Below are positions 1-5,241 of a DNA stretch of 7,144 nucleotides, piece after piece. Position 1 is the first letter of the stretch; every line of letters begins with the position of its first letter. Position numbers and translations under genes: made by a program. The notes beneath the pieces are model-generated. The model had not been told where the DNA came from and searched no databases. It saw nothing but the letters and a program-made list of their open reading frames with translations. Source of the stretch: Actinomycetota bacterium (lineage in GTDB: Bacteria; Actinomycetota; Acidimicrobiia; Acidimicrobiales; Ilumatobacteraceae); contig WLEG01000090.1 of NCBI GenBank assembly GCA_009704425.1, positions 1-7,144 of the forward strand, read 5' to 3'.

Positions 1-344
1 AGGTCGAGCGGGTCGGGCAAACGCATGTCGGCGTGGGTGTCGGCCACCGCCGCGTCGAACATCTCGACGATGCGTTCGCCCCGCGCCCCCTCTCCGCGTT
101 GGGCCCGCCACGTGCGCAACGCGTCGATGCAGCGGGTGGCGAACACCGCATCGACGAACGTGGCGCCGGACGGGTACCGCGTGGCGAGGTCGCTGACCTT
201 CCTCGCCAGGTACTCGTCCATGGCGCTGGCCACCTCGTCGCGGATGGCCACGGGCAGTCCGCACGTGTTGAGACGACGCGCGAGTCGACCGAGGGCCTCG
301 GCGATGAAGGCCAGTTCGCGGGCGGTGTACTTGGGGCTGTTCAT
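1..344 (-). CDS. Sigma-70 region 2-like small protein, partial (C-terminus off the left edge)
   Basis: Leftward gene starting at ATG 344-342; only the first 114 residues are visible. The start is set by AAGGAA six bases upstream (plus-strand 351-356). Residues about 35-82 follow the pattern of the two sigma-like proteins on the right of the window: an acidic 'RDEVA' start, then 'DEYLA', an aromatic plus proline ('RYPSG'), and 'TRCIDALRTWRAQ', which matches the 'KQRFVEFIRRQARQ' and 'KQRLIDFLRQEGRQ' stretches of those proteins. That pattern is the helical core of sigma-70 region 2, the part that contacts core RNA polymerase and the -10 element. It is the most divergent of the three, and its region 4 (promoter -35 binding), if it has one, lies outside the window. 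It follows the ARPP-1 gene after 113 bases on the same strand, so it may be co-transcribed with it. The family call rests on an eye alignment only; it could be another small helical protein. Confidence 0.5.
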   Translation of the reverse strand, partial: MNSPKYTARELAFIAEALGRLARRLNTCGLPVAIRDEVASAMDEYLARKVSDLATRYPSGATFVDAVFATRCIDALRTWRAQRGEGARGERIVEMFDAAVADTHADMRLPDPLD

Positions 345-350
345 GATGGT

Positions 351-356
351 TTCCTT
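351..356 (-). promoter_or_regulatory. Ribosome binding site of the leftward sigma-like gene
   Basis: On the minus strand AAGGAA sits inside an A-rich run, six bases before ATG 344. It decides the start of the partial sigma-like gene. Confidence 0.6.
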
Positions 357-358
357 TT

Positions 359-368
359 TCGACCCGGG
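359..368 (-). repeat. Leader repeat copy 1 (CCCGGGTCGA)
   Basis: The minus-strand 10-mer CCCGGGTCGA lies two bases before the purine-rich Shine-Dalgarno region of the sigma-like gene. The same 10-mer occupies the equivalent place before the ARPP-1 gene (1348-1357). It contains the palindrome CCCGGG. Its role is unknown; a shared operator or a leader RNA element would fit. Confidence 0.45.
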
Positions 369-384
369 GTGTCCGGTGTCGGTC

Positions 385-418
385 GTTGTGGATGCCGGCG
401 GACGCCGGCACCCACAAC
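385..418 (-). terminator. Strong stem-loop between the ARPP-1 gene and the sigma-like gene
   Basis: A 15-base-pair stem (385-399 with 404-418) has a four-base loop. Read as plus-strand RNA it has one A-C mismatch. Read as minus-strand RNA the same position is a G-U wobble and the whole stem pairs, so it probably acts in the leftward transcript. It begins 40 bases past the ARPP-1 stop and ends 40 bases before the next start. No T-run follows. It could be a terminator without a U-tract, as is frequent in actinobacteria, or an intercistronic hairpin that sets the dosage of the downstream gene. Confidence 0.5.
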
Positions 419-457
419 ATGACAGGAGGGTGTGACGGGTTTCCCGGTGCCGGACTT

Positions 458-1333
458 TCAGCGTCCCGACGGGAAGGCGGACGCGTGCACCAGCCGATTG
501 TTCAGGGCCAACGCCTGACCGGTCACCCGATCGGTCACCACCTGGCGCCATTCGCCCAGACCGAAGTCCGAACGGCCGAGCGGGCCCCGCACTTCACGGT
601 CGAATCGACGCAGGAAGCCGAGGGCCTTGTCGGCACGGTTGCGGGCCGACGTGTCGGAACCGACCTCCGAGGCGAAGGCCGATCGGACGAGGGTCTCCCA
701 CATCGACGCCAACAATGCCGGGTCGCCGAACACGTCGGCCGAGACCACCCGACCCCGGTTCATGACCACGATGCCCGTCTGCTCGGGGAGCGGACCCCAG
801 GAGGCGACCTCGTCCACCATCGCCGCGTCGTGCGAGGTGGGGCGACTGCGGAAGTACTCGTCGAGAGCACTGGTGTCCGAGCTCAGGTGACTCGACAACA
901 GCAAGCTGTGGACCTCGCTCCACACCTCGTTCTGGTCCCGACGGTTGGCCGAGCGACGGATCGACGGCGGAGCCATCTCCCCCACCCCGCGGAACTCCTG
1001 CGCCCCGTGCCAGCGACCCTGTTCGACGCACGACACCGGTATGTCGCAGACCGAACGGCCCGGGATGATGACACTCTGGTTGAGCACGCGCTGCTGTCGT
1101 CCACCTTCCAGGGTCTCGCCGGCGAACAACACCACCGGTTCGGGGTTCGGGTTCTCCACCTCGAGGATGGGCACGGTGGGGGTGGCCTTCTCGCGGACCT
1201 GGAACCCGCCATCGGGACGGACGACCCCGAGCCGGGAATCCGGTGCGCCGGGTCGGTACACGGGAAAGATGGCGACACCGCGCTTGGTGATGGGCCGACC
1301 GATGGCGGTCGACCGGATGAAAGTGGTGGTCAT
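458..1333 (-). CDS. ARPP-1-type domain protein (ADP-ribose/NAD-associated family)
   Basis: 291-residue protein starting at ATG 1333-1331 behind a full AAGGAG seven bases upstream. The frame stays open on the minus strand as far back as 2692, but that extension is a shadow of the next gene and lacks such a site. The N-terminal half carries the motifs I associate with the ARPP-1 family (ARG and Rhodanese-Phosphatase-superfamily Associated Protein): 'VLFAGETLEGGRQQRVLN' near residues 68-85 and 'IPVSCVEQGRW' at 98-108, with the Gly-Gly-Arg-Gln core and conserved Cys102, Glu104, Arg107 and Trp108. Residues 135-291 are mixed alpha/beta, consistent with the rest of the domain. No signal peptide or membrane segment is seen, so it is likely cytoplasmic. 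By its name the family keeps company with ADP-ribosylglycohydrolases; I know of no established reaction. It lies 89 bases after the coiled-coil gene and 113 before a sigma-like gene, on the same strand. Confidence 0.7.
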   Translation of the reverse strand: MTTTFIRSTAIGRPITKRGVAIFPVYRPGAPDSRLGVVRPDGGFQVREKATPTVPILEVENPNPEPVVLFAGETLEGGRQQRVLNQSVIIPGRSVCDIPVSCVEQGRWHGAQEFRGVGEMAPPSIRRSANRRDQNEVWSEVHSLLLSSHLSSDTSALDEYFRSRPTSHDAAMVDEVASWGPLPEQTGIVVMNRGRVVSADVFGDPALLASMWETLVRSAFASEVGSDTSARNRADKALGFLRRFDREVRGPLGRSDFGLGEWRQVVTDRVTGQALALNNRLVHASAFPSGR

Positions 1334-1340
1334 GTTCGGG

Positions 1341-1346
1341 CTCCTT
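1341..1346 (-). promoter_or_regulatory. Ribosome binding site of the ARPP-1 gene
   Basis: On the minus strand AAGGAG stands seven bases before ATG 1333. It is the best Shine-Dalgarno in the window and rules out the much longer upstream reading of this frame. Confidence 0.8.
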
Positions 1347-1347
1347 C

Positions 1348-1357
1348 TCGACCCGGG
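1348..1357 (-). repeat. Leader repeat copy 2 (CCCGGGTCGA)
   Basis: This is the second copy of the 10-mer found before the sigma-like gene (359-368). Here it ends one base before the AAGGAG stretch. In both places the order is CCCGGGTCGA, Shine-Dalgarno, ATG. Confidence 0.45.
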
Positions 1358-1422
1358 ATGGGTCACGAGGAGAGGAACGACCGGCGACGCCGAAAGTGTG
1401 CGAGGGGCGCGACGTCTCGACG

Positions 1423-3006
1423 TCAGCCGTGCTTGCCGCGCAGGTGTCGACCCACGTAGGCCACCACCACCTGGTGGACGTCGTCGTCGAAGAAGAGGTG
1501 CACGCGATACAGACGAGCGCCCTTGCCGTTGCGGATGTGCGCCAGGGCGAACTCGGTGCGTCCGCGCCACGCGAACGCGTAGTCGCTGCCGAACTTGTAC
1601 TCGGCCGTGTCGGACACTCCGGCGGCGTAATTCAATCCGAGGCTTCGACACGAGATCGTGAGCGAGGCGTTGTTGATCCGCCCGGTCTGCCAGTCGCCGG
1701 CCACCACGTTCAGGCGCACGAGATCCTGCAACAGACGGTTCGCGTCGATGTTCTCCAACTCGCGCGCGGTGACGAACGCGTTGTCGTGGAACGTGAGGTG
1801 TTCGCAGATGCGCGACGCCTGATTGACGGCATCGATGGCGCTGGCGGCACGCAAGCCCTGGGGCGAACGTCCCAGTCGCACCTCGAGCTCGGTGTTCATC
1901 AACACCAGGCTCTCCACCAGATCGTTGCGATTCTCCAGCAGGTCCTGCTTCTCGGCGATCACCCGATCCGCTTCGGCCATGGCCTGTTCCAGATCGTCGA
2001 GCCGGTTGAGGTCCTCCTGCCACTGCTCGAGGACCGCTCGGTACTCGGACCACGAGACGTTCTCGGGGTCGGCGGCGGGGTCGTTCGGGCCGGTTTCCTT
2101 GGCCGAGGTGATCGGCGGTGCCACCGGTGCCGACGTGTTCGCCGCCGGGTTGGCGGACGTCCGACGGAACAGCGGAGCGCGCAACGGTGCGAGCGAAGCG
2201 GCGGCCGATTCGGTGACCGTGTCGATGAGGCGACCACGTTCGATCTTGGCCGCGTCGACCGAGAGTCCGGTGCCGTTCGACGTGGCGTGCTCGGTGCCAC
2301 CGGGCCACACGATGGTCAGACCCTGTCGCGACAGGATGTCCTTGCCGTACATGCGATTGAAGGCCACGCGCGCGGCGTCGCCGTGTATCTGCACGACGTG
2401 GGCGAGGCCGGTGAGGGACAACGACAGACGACCGGAGTCGAAGACCGCCTTGCCGCCGTCGGGCACCGATTCGATGATCACCGGCAACGCACGACTCGGT
2501 GCGTCGCAGAACGCCGCGATCGATTCGGCTCCGTCGGGTGCGTCGACGACGGCGACGGAGGCGCGCAAGCGCATGGTGGCGTCGTACATGGCGCACGCAC
2601 CGACCAGTTCGTGCGCCAAGACACGTAGCGACATCACGCTCGTGGTGGGTGGCTTGCGGGTGACGCGTCGGCCTCCGGGGGTGACCGCACACCGAATCTC
2701 GAGCGTCGTGGCCGACTCCGAGGAGGCCAACGTGATGGTGACGCCGGCCATGGCCCCGTCACCCACCGGTCGGTCGATGCTGCACCGCCACCAACGCTCG
2801 GGGTCCTCGTCGTCGATGCGCACCGACAGCCCGGCCTCACGCTCGTCGACGGGGTATTCCCTCTCGAGCCAACGCATGGTGATCTCGCGCATGGTGGCCT
2901 GCTGCACCGACGACCACACGGGTCCGTCGAGTCGAAGGCAGTACACCGGTCTCACGGGTTCCAGTCTCGCCGCTCCACGATGTGAAGACACGGAAGATCG
3001 CGACAT
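1423..3006 (-). CDS. Large cytoplasmic protein of unknown function with central coiled coil
   Basis: I do not recognise this 527-residue protein as a named family. Residues about 30-235 look like one or two alpha/beta units; the stretch at 202-236 ('AHVVQIHGDAARVAFNRMYG' then 'IVWPGG') resembles a His/Trp-Pro motif I have seen in large uncharacterised actinobacterial proteins. Residues 284-312 are an Ala/Pro/Thr-rich linker. Residues 317-380 are a strong heptad-like coiled coil rich in Glu, Leu, Asp and Arg. The end (480-522: aromatic, 'RTEFALAHIRNGKGA', 'YRVHLFFDDD', 'VVVAYVGRHL') is a small beta-rich domain with a conserved-looking Gly-Arg-His-Leu, faintly like a ParE/RelE-type fold. No signal peptide or membrane segment is seen. 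It heads the leftward unit. The start is uncertain: ATG 3006 lacks a clear binding site and adds a Ser/Arg-rich tail of 17 residues. GTG 2955, just before 'RPVYCLRLDGPVW', is a good alternative. Confidence 0.7.
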   Translation of the reverse strand: MSRSSVSSHRGAARLEPVRPVYCLRLDGPVWSSVQQATMREITMRWLEREYPVDEREAGLSVRIDDEDPERWWRCSIDRPVGDGAMAGVTITLASSESATTLEIRCAVTPGGRRVTRKPPTTSVMSLRVLAHELVGACAMYDATMRLRASVAVVDAPDGAESIAAFCDAPSRALPVIIESVPDGGKAVFDSGRLSLSLTGLAHVVQIHGDAARVAFNRMYGKDILSRQGLTIVWPGGTEHATSNGTGLSVDAAKIERGRLIDTVTESAAASLAPLRAPLFRRTSANPAANTSAPVAPPITSAKETGPNDPAADPENVSWSEYRAVLEQWQEDLNRLDDLEQAMAEADRVIAEKQDLLENRNDLVESLVLMNTELEVRLGRSPQGLRAASAIDAVNQASRICEHLTFHDNAFVTARELENIDANRLLQDLVRLNVVAGDWQTGRINNASLTISCRSLGLNYAAGVSDTAEYKFGSDYAFAWRGRTEFALAHIRNGKGARLYRVHLFFDDDVHQVVVAYVGRHLRGKHG

Positions 3007-3012
3007 ACGGTG
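3006..3012. promoter_or_regulatory. Candidate divergent promoter with overlapping -10 elements
   Basis: TACGGT (3006-3011, plus) fits the TAnnnT -10 pattern and lies five bases before GTG 3017, as in leaderless actinobacterial mRNAs. On the minus strand CACCGT (3012-3007) fits the weaker nAnnnT pattern and would place a leftward start near 3001. That would make GTG 2955 rather than ATG 3006 the likely start of the leftward gene. No convincing -35 is seen on either side. Confidence 0.3.
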
Positions 3013-3016
3013 CCCC

Positions 3017-3472
3017 GTGGACCAAAACGATGTCGATCACCTGCTGTTGTTGCTGAACGGCGTGGCCACCTGGACCATGGTGGGCCTCATCTGGTTCGTC
3101 CAGCGGGTGCACTATCCGCTGCTGGCCACCATCGGCCCCGACCGGGCGCGGCCCATCGCCCTCGAGCACCAACGTCGGACCGCGTCCGTGGTGGGTCTGC
3201 CCATGGCGGTGGAGGGCCTCACCACGCTGGCCCTGCTGGTGTGGCGACCCGAACCGATCGCGGCCGGTTGGGTGTGGGTCAACGCGGTGTTCCTGGCCGT
3301 GGCCCTGGGCAGCACGATCCTGTTGTCGGTGCCCCTGCACGCCCGCATGGCCGAGTCCCCCGACGAGTCCGTCGGGCGACGACTGGTTCTCACCAATTGG
3401 CCCCGCACCATCGCCTGGACCGCGCGCGGTGTGGTGTGTGCCGTGATGATCCAGCTGGTGTTCACGGCCTGA
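3017..3472 (+). CDS. Small integral membrane protein, four predicted helices
   Basis: 151-residue hydrophobic protein from GTG 3017. Four membrane segments can be read: residues about 8-26 (with 'WTMVGLIWFVQRVHYPL'), 54-71 ('SVVGLPMAVEGLTTLALL'), 78-100 ('AGWVWVNAVFLAVALGST') and 128-148. A conserved-looking loop after helix three reads 'VPLHARM' and is followed by 'RRLVLTNWPRTIAWTARG'. Both motifs belong to a widespread but uncharacterised bacterial membrane family that I know only as hypothetical. There is no in-frame ATG before residue 18, and the putative -10 (3006-3011) suggests a leaderless GTG start. It is divergent from the coiled-coil gene with only ten bases between the annotated starts. 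No transport or enzymatic motif is visible, and I see no link to the ADP-ribose theme. Confidence 0.8.
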   Translation: MDQNDVDHLLLLLNGVATWTMVGLIWFVQRVHYPLLATIGPDRARPIALEHQRRTASVVGLPMAVEGLTTLALLVWRPEPIAAGWVWVNAVFLAVALGSTILLSVPLHARMAESPDESVGRRLVLTNWPRTIAWTARGVVCAVMIQLVFTA

Positions 3473-3496
3473 CCGAACCCCCCGCCACCCCGGTGG

Positions 3497-3502
3497 CATG
3501 AT
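3497..3502 (+). promoter_or_regulatory. Candidate leaderless -10 element
   Basis: CATGAT lies nine bases before ATG 3512, and no Shine-Dalgarno is present in the 39-base gap. This spacing is right for transcription starting at or next to the start codon. The overlapping GCCACC-CC-GGTGGC dyad (3484-3497) may be a short hairpin ending the membrane-protein transcript or an operator. Confidence 0.3.
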
Positions 3503-3511
3503 CGCGACCCC

Positions 3512-4324
3512 ATGCGACTTTCGCGAGACATCATCGACCGGGCTCTCGACTGGGACGTGAGCGAGGCCAACATGTTGCGCCGGTGGTACGTCACGGCCGC
3601 GGATCGAACCATCGACTACGTGCTCGCCCACGTGGTCGACGGGATGGACCGCTTGATCCGTTGGTACGAGGGGACCGTCGTCATCGACGTCTTCCCGCGG
3701 CCCGACGCGTTCTTCTCGAACGAACTGCTCCGCATTCGGGGTGACGGCGCGCGCTGGTCCGCCACTCTGTGCGGTCGACCCGATCGCCACTTCGGGGAGA
3801 TCCCGGAACGACTGCAGGACATCCTCGTCGACCACGGCTGGCGTGCCGAAGCCGAGGTGGGCCGGGACTTCCAGAGGGTGGCGTGTCGCGAGTGTGGTTT
3901 CGTCCACCCGTGCGACTGGGTCTACGAACAGCCCGCCGACTCCTCCACCTACGACGTGGTGGCCCACGTCGCCGACGCCGCCCGGCTGGTCCACGACGCA
4001 CCCTCGGGCGAATGGTTCGTCCAGGCCAGCGTGTACAACGCCCGCGACGAGGTGGGCGAGATCACCCAACGTTGTGACCTCCATACGTCGCAGGACGGAT
4101 TGGCCGTCGACTGCGTGGTGGACCTGATCGAGTTGCTCCCCCTCGACCTTCGATCGCCCCTGGTGCGGCGCGCGCTCTGGCCGAACGATTCCTACTGGGC
4201 CGAGTGGGCCTGCTTCTTGGAAGTTCACGACGCCCACGAGGGCCCGTGCCCCCTGGACGAGTTTCCGAACGACGACGGGTACGACGACTGCGACGACGAG
4301 AATGGTGACCCGAACGCCTGGTGA
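3512..4324 (+). CDS. Uncharacterised 270-residue protein with Cys cluster and acidic tail
   Basis: I do not recognise the family. The N-terminal third is helical with many aromatic and charged residues ('RDIIDRALDWDV', 'MLRRWYVTAADRTIDYVLAH'). Residues 54-90 are probably beta strands ('EGTVVIDVFPRPDAFF', 'RWSATLCGRP'). Cys125-x2-Cys128-x5-Cys134 with His132 ('CRECGFVHPC') looks like a possible metal site; further cysteines are at 87, 188, 201, 234, 246 and 260. Residues 248-266 form an Asp/Glu-rich tail. There is no signal peptide or membrane segment. The start at ATG 3512 has no Shine-Dalgarno, and a -10-like CATGAT nine bases upstream suggests a leaderless mRNA. The product follows the membrane protein by 39 bases on the same strand. 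Codon use is GC-rich and even along the frame, which supports a real gene. Confidence 0.75.
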   Translation: MRLSRDIIDRALDWDVSEANMLRRWYVTAADRTIDYVLAHVVDGMDRLIRWYEGTVVIDVFPRPDAFFSNELLRIRGDGARWSATLCGRPDRHFGEIPERLQDILVDHGWRAEAEVGRDFQRVACRECGFVHPCDWVYEQPADSSTYDVVAHVADAARLVHDAPSGEWFVQASVYNARDEVGEITQRCDLHTSQDGLAVDCVVDLIELLPLDLRSPLVRRALWPNDSYWAEWACFLEVHDAHEGPCPLDEFPNDDGYDDCDDENGDPNAW

Positions 4325-4372
4325 AGCCCTCTGAGCAGGGATGATGCGCCGGATTCAATCCGTGTCACACCC

Positions 4373-4470
4373 ATGTGCTACAATACATTTACCAACGAGA
4401 GATTGCCACAACTCGGGGTTGTAAAGTGTCAGATTGTTGATTACATTTGGTGCTTGACAAGTAGTAACCA
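4373..4470 (+). promoter_or_regulatory. AT-rich regulatory island upstream of the sigma/MerR-macro unit
   Basis: This 98-base stretch is about 40% GC by hand count (39 of 98), far below its surroundings. It contains short direct repeats (TACATTT at 4384 and 4442; AGATTG at 4400 and 4431) and a small dyad ACAAC/GTTGT (4408-4422). It ends at the best promoter in the window. It looks like a regulated promoter region rather than coding DNA. The rest of the gap, 4325-4372, shows nothing but a weak four-base-pair CCCT/AGGG stem. Confidence 0.55.
4419..4447 (+). promoter_or_regulatory. Alternative sigma-70-type promoter
   Basis: TTGTAA (4419-4424) and TACATT (4442-4447) are 17 bases apart, with four of six consensus matches in each. 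It lies within the AT-rich island, just upstream of the TTGACA promoter, and could be a second start for the same transcript. Confidence 0.3.
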
Positions 4471-4483
4471 GCCCGAGTACCAT
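4454..4483 (+). promoter_or_regulatory. Consensus-like sigma-70 promoter of the right-hand unit
   Basis: A perfect -35, TTGACA (4454-4459), is followed after 18 bases by TACCAT (4478-4483), four of six matches to the -10. A five-base inverted repeat, CCCGA/TCGGG (4472-4487), straddles the -10 and could be part of an operator. Transcription would begin near 4490 and give a leader of about 130 bases before ATG 4622. Confidence 0.5.
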
Positions 4484-4497
4484 CGGGTCCACCGACA

Positions 4498-4518
4498 GAG
4501 CGGGAGAGGATCCCGCTC
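4498..4518 (+). promoter_or_regulatory. Leader hairpin upstream of the sigma-like gene
   Basis: GAGCGGGA (4498-4505) pairs perfectly with TCCCGCTC (4511-4518) around a five-base GAGGA loop. It lies at the 5' end of the predicted leader, 103 bases before the start codon. There is no T-run, so it is more likely a leader structure or an mRNA-stabilising 5' hairpin than a terminator. A purine-rich AAGGAG with no start codon behind it follows at 4525-4530. Confidence 0.45.
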
Positions 4519-4606
4519 ATCAACAAGGAGAACCACCGGCAAGACGTACAGGACGCACCACCACGGCGACGACCGCCGACTCGAGCTCACCACGAACCAG
4601 TCAGAG

Positions 4607-4612
4607 AAAGGA
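4607..4612 (+). promoter_or_regulatory. Ribosome binding site of the first right-hand sigma-like gene
   Basis: AAAGGA lies nine bases before ATG 4622 and decides the start, because the frame stays open back to 4373. The 8-mer GAAAGGAC around it recurs before the other sigma-like gene (6569-6576). Confidence 0.65.
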
Positions 4613-4621
4613 CCCCACACC

Positions 4622-5221
4622 ATGAGCAGCAACCAGATCACCACCACAATGAACGACCCGGACGATGTGAATGCCTACCTCGCCGAGCTCGTGGAAGTTC
4701 TCGAGCGTATGGTCGGCAAGCGAGCCAATCTGCGTCTGCACCAGGCGGAGGATTTCGTCCGGTACTTCGTGGCTTGGGCGTGGGGTCGTCCCGATCTGAT
4801 GGATCGGTACGTTCCGCGGGCTCTGGCCGCGGCCAGCTTCAAGCAGCGGCTCATCGACTTTCTCCGTCAGGAGGGGCGACAGTTGCCCCAGGGCGAGTAC
4901 GACCCCAAGACCGGCAAGGTCCGCAACGCCATCTGGTCGCTGGACCATGTCCTCTTCGAGGACGATGACAGCGTGTTCACCTTCGGTGACACGCTGGAGG
5001 GCGACGACGATTGGATGGAACGTCTGCTCTCCAACGATGTCATCGCCCGAGCCGTGAGCGTGCTGACCCCCGAACAGCGGGAGATCTTCCTCCTCGTGGA
5101 GGGGATGCAGTACAAGGTCACCGAGGTGGCGAACATGTTCGGTTACAAGCGTGAATGGACCCAGCGTGAGTTGGGCAAGGCACGCCGGGCGATCGCCGAC
5201 CTTGCCCAGGCGTGGAACTGA
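4622..5221 (+). CDS. Sigma-70-like factor (ECF size), copy A
   Basis: 199-residue protein with the two-domain plan of small sigma factors. Region 2 is at residues 40-87 ('QAEDFVRYFVAWAWGRPDLM', then 'FKQRLIDFLRQEGRQ', whose Asp-Phe-Leu-Arg matches the usual aiD.lRr core). An acidic linker spans 113-131. Region 4 is at 146-195 ('VLTPEQREIFLLVEGMQYKV' then 'TEVANMFGYKREWTQRELGK'), a clear helix-turn-helix with the LTPxQREIF start. Regions 1.1 and 3 are absent. It would direct core RNA polymerase to a specific promoter set. ATG 4622 is chosen for its binding site; upstream sequence in the same frame is AT-rich leader. The MerR-macro gene begins 20 bases after the stop (or overlaps it if GTG 5212 is used), so the two are probably translated from one mRNA. 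No anti-sigma gene is visible; the macro protein is the obvious candidate partner. It aligns along its length with the protein encoded from 6582. Confidence 0.8.
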   Translation: MSSNQITTTMNDPDDVNAYLAELVEVLERMVGKRANLRLHQAEDFVRYFVAWAWGRPDLMDRYVPRALAAASFKQRLIDFLRQEGRQLPQGEYDPKTGKVRNAIWSLDHVLFEDDDSVFTFGDTLEGDDDWMERLLSNDVIARAVSVLTPEQREIFLLVEGMQYKVTEVANMFGYKREWTQRELGKARRAIADLAQAWN

Positions 5222-5241
5222 CGAGACGAGAACGCCGAACC

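Noticed and set aside
1411..1424. GACGT-CTCG-ACGTC stem overlapping the coiled-coil gene stop
   Set aside because: There are only five base pairs, without a T-run, and GACGTC is a common hexamer in this sequence, so it is not called a terminator.
386..2628. Long plus-strand open frames (386-1459 and 1396-2628)
   Set aside because: They are antisense to the ARPP-1 and coiled-coil genes, have Arg/Gly/His-rich low-complexity products, and show no binding sites or domains; this is typical of GC-rich DNA.
1334..2692. Upstream extension of the ARPP-1 frame to 2692 on the minus strand
   Set aside because: It is Arg/His-rich shadow translation of the coiled-coil gene in another frame; ATG 1333 has a full AAGGAG.
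3484..3497. GCCACC-CC-GGTGGC dyad as a terminator after the membrane protein
   Set aside because: It leaves a five-pair stem with a four-base loop and no T-run, and it overlaps the likely promoter of the next gene; it is mentioned there only as an alternative.
2837..4237. Long minus-strand open frame opposite the membrane and Cys-cluster genes
   Set aside because: Its product is Gly/His/Gln-rich without recognisable structure, while the opposite strand encodes a clear membrane protein.
4373..4621. In-frame upstream extension of the sigma-like gene from ATG 4373
   Set aside because: The first 30 codons lie in the AT-rich island with codon use unlike the rest, the frame runs over the best promoter and hairpin, and a good binding site precedes ATG 4622.
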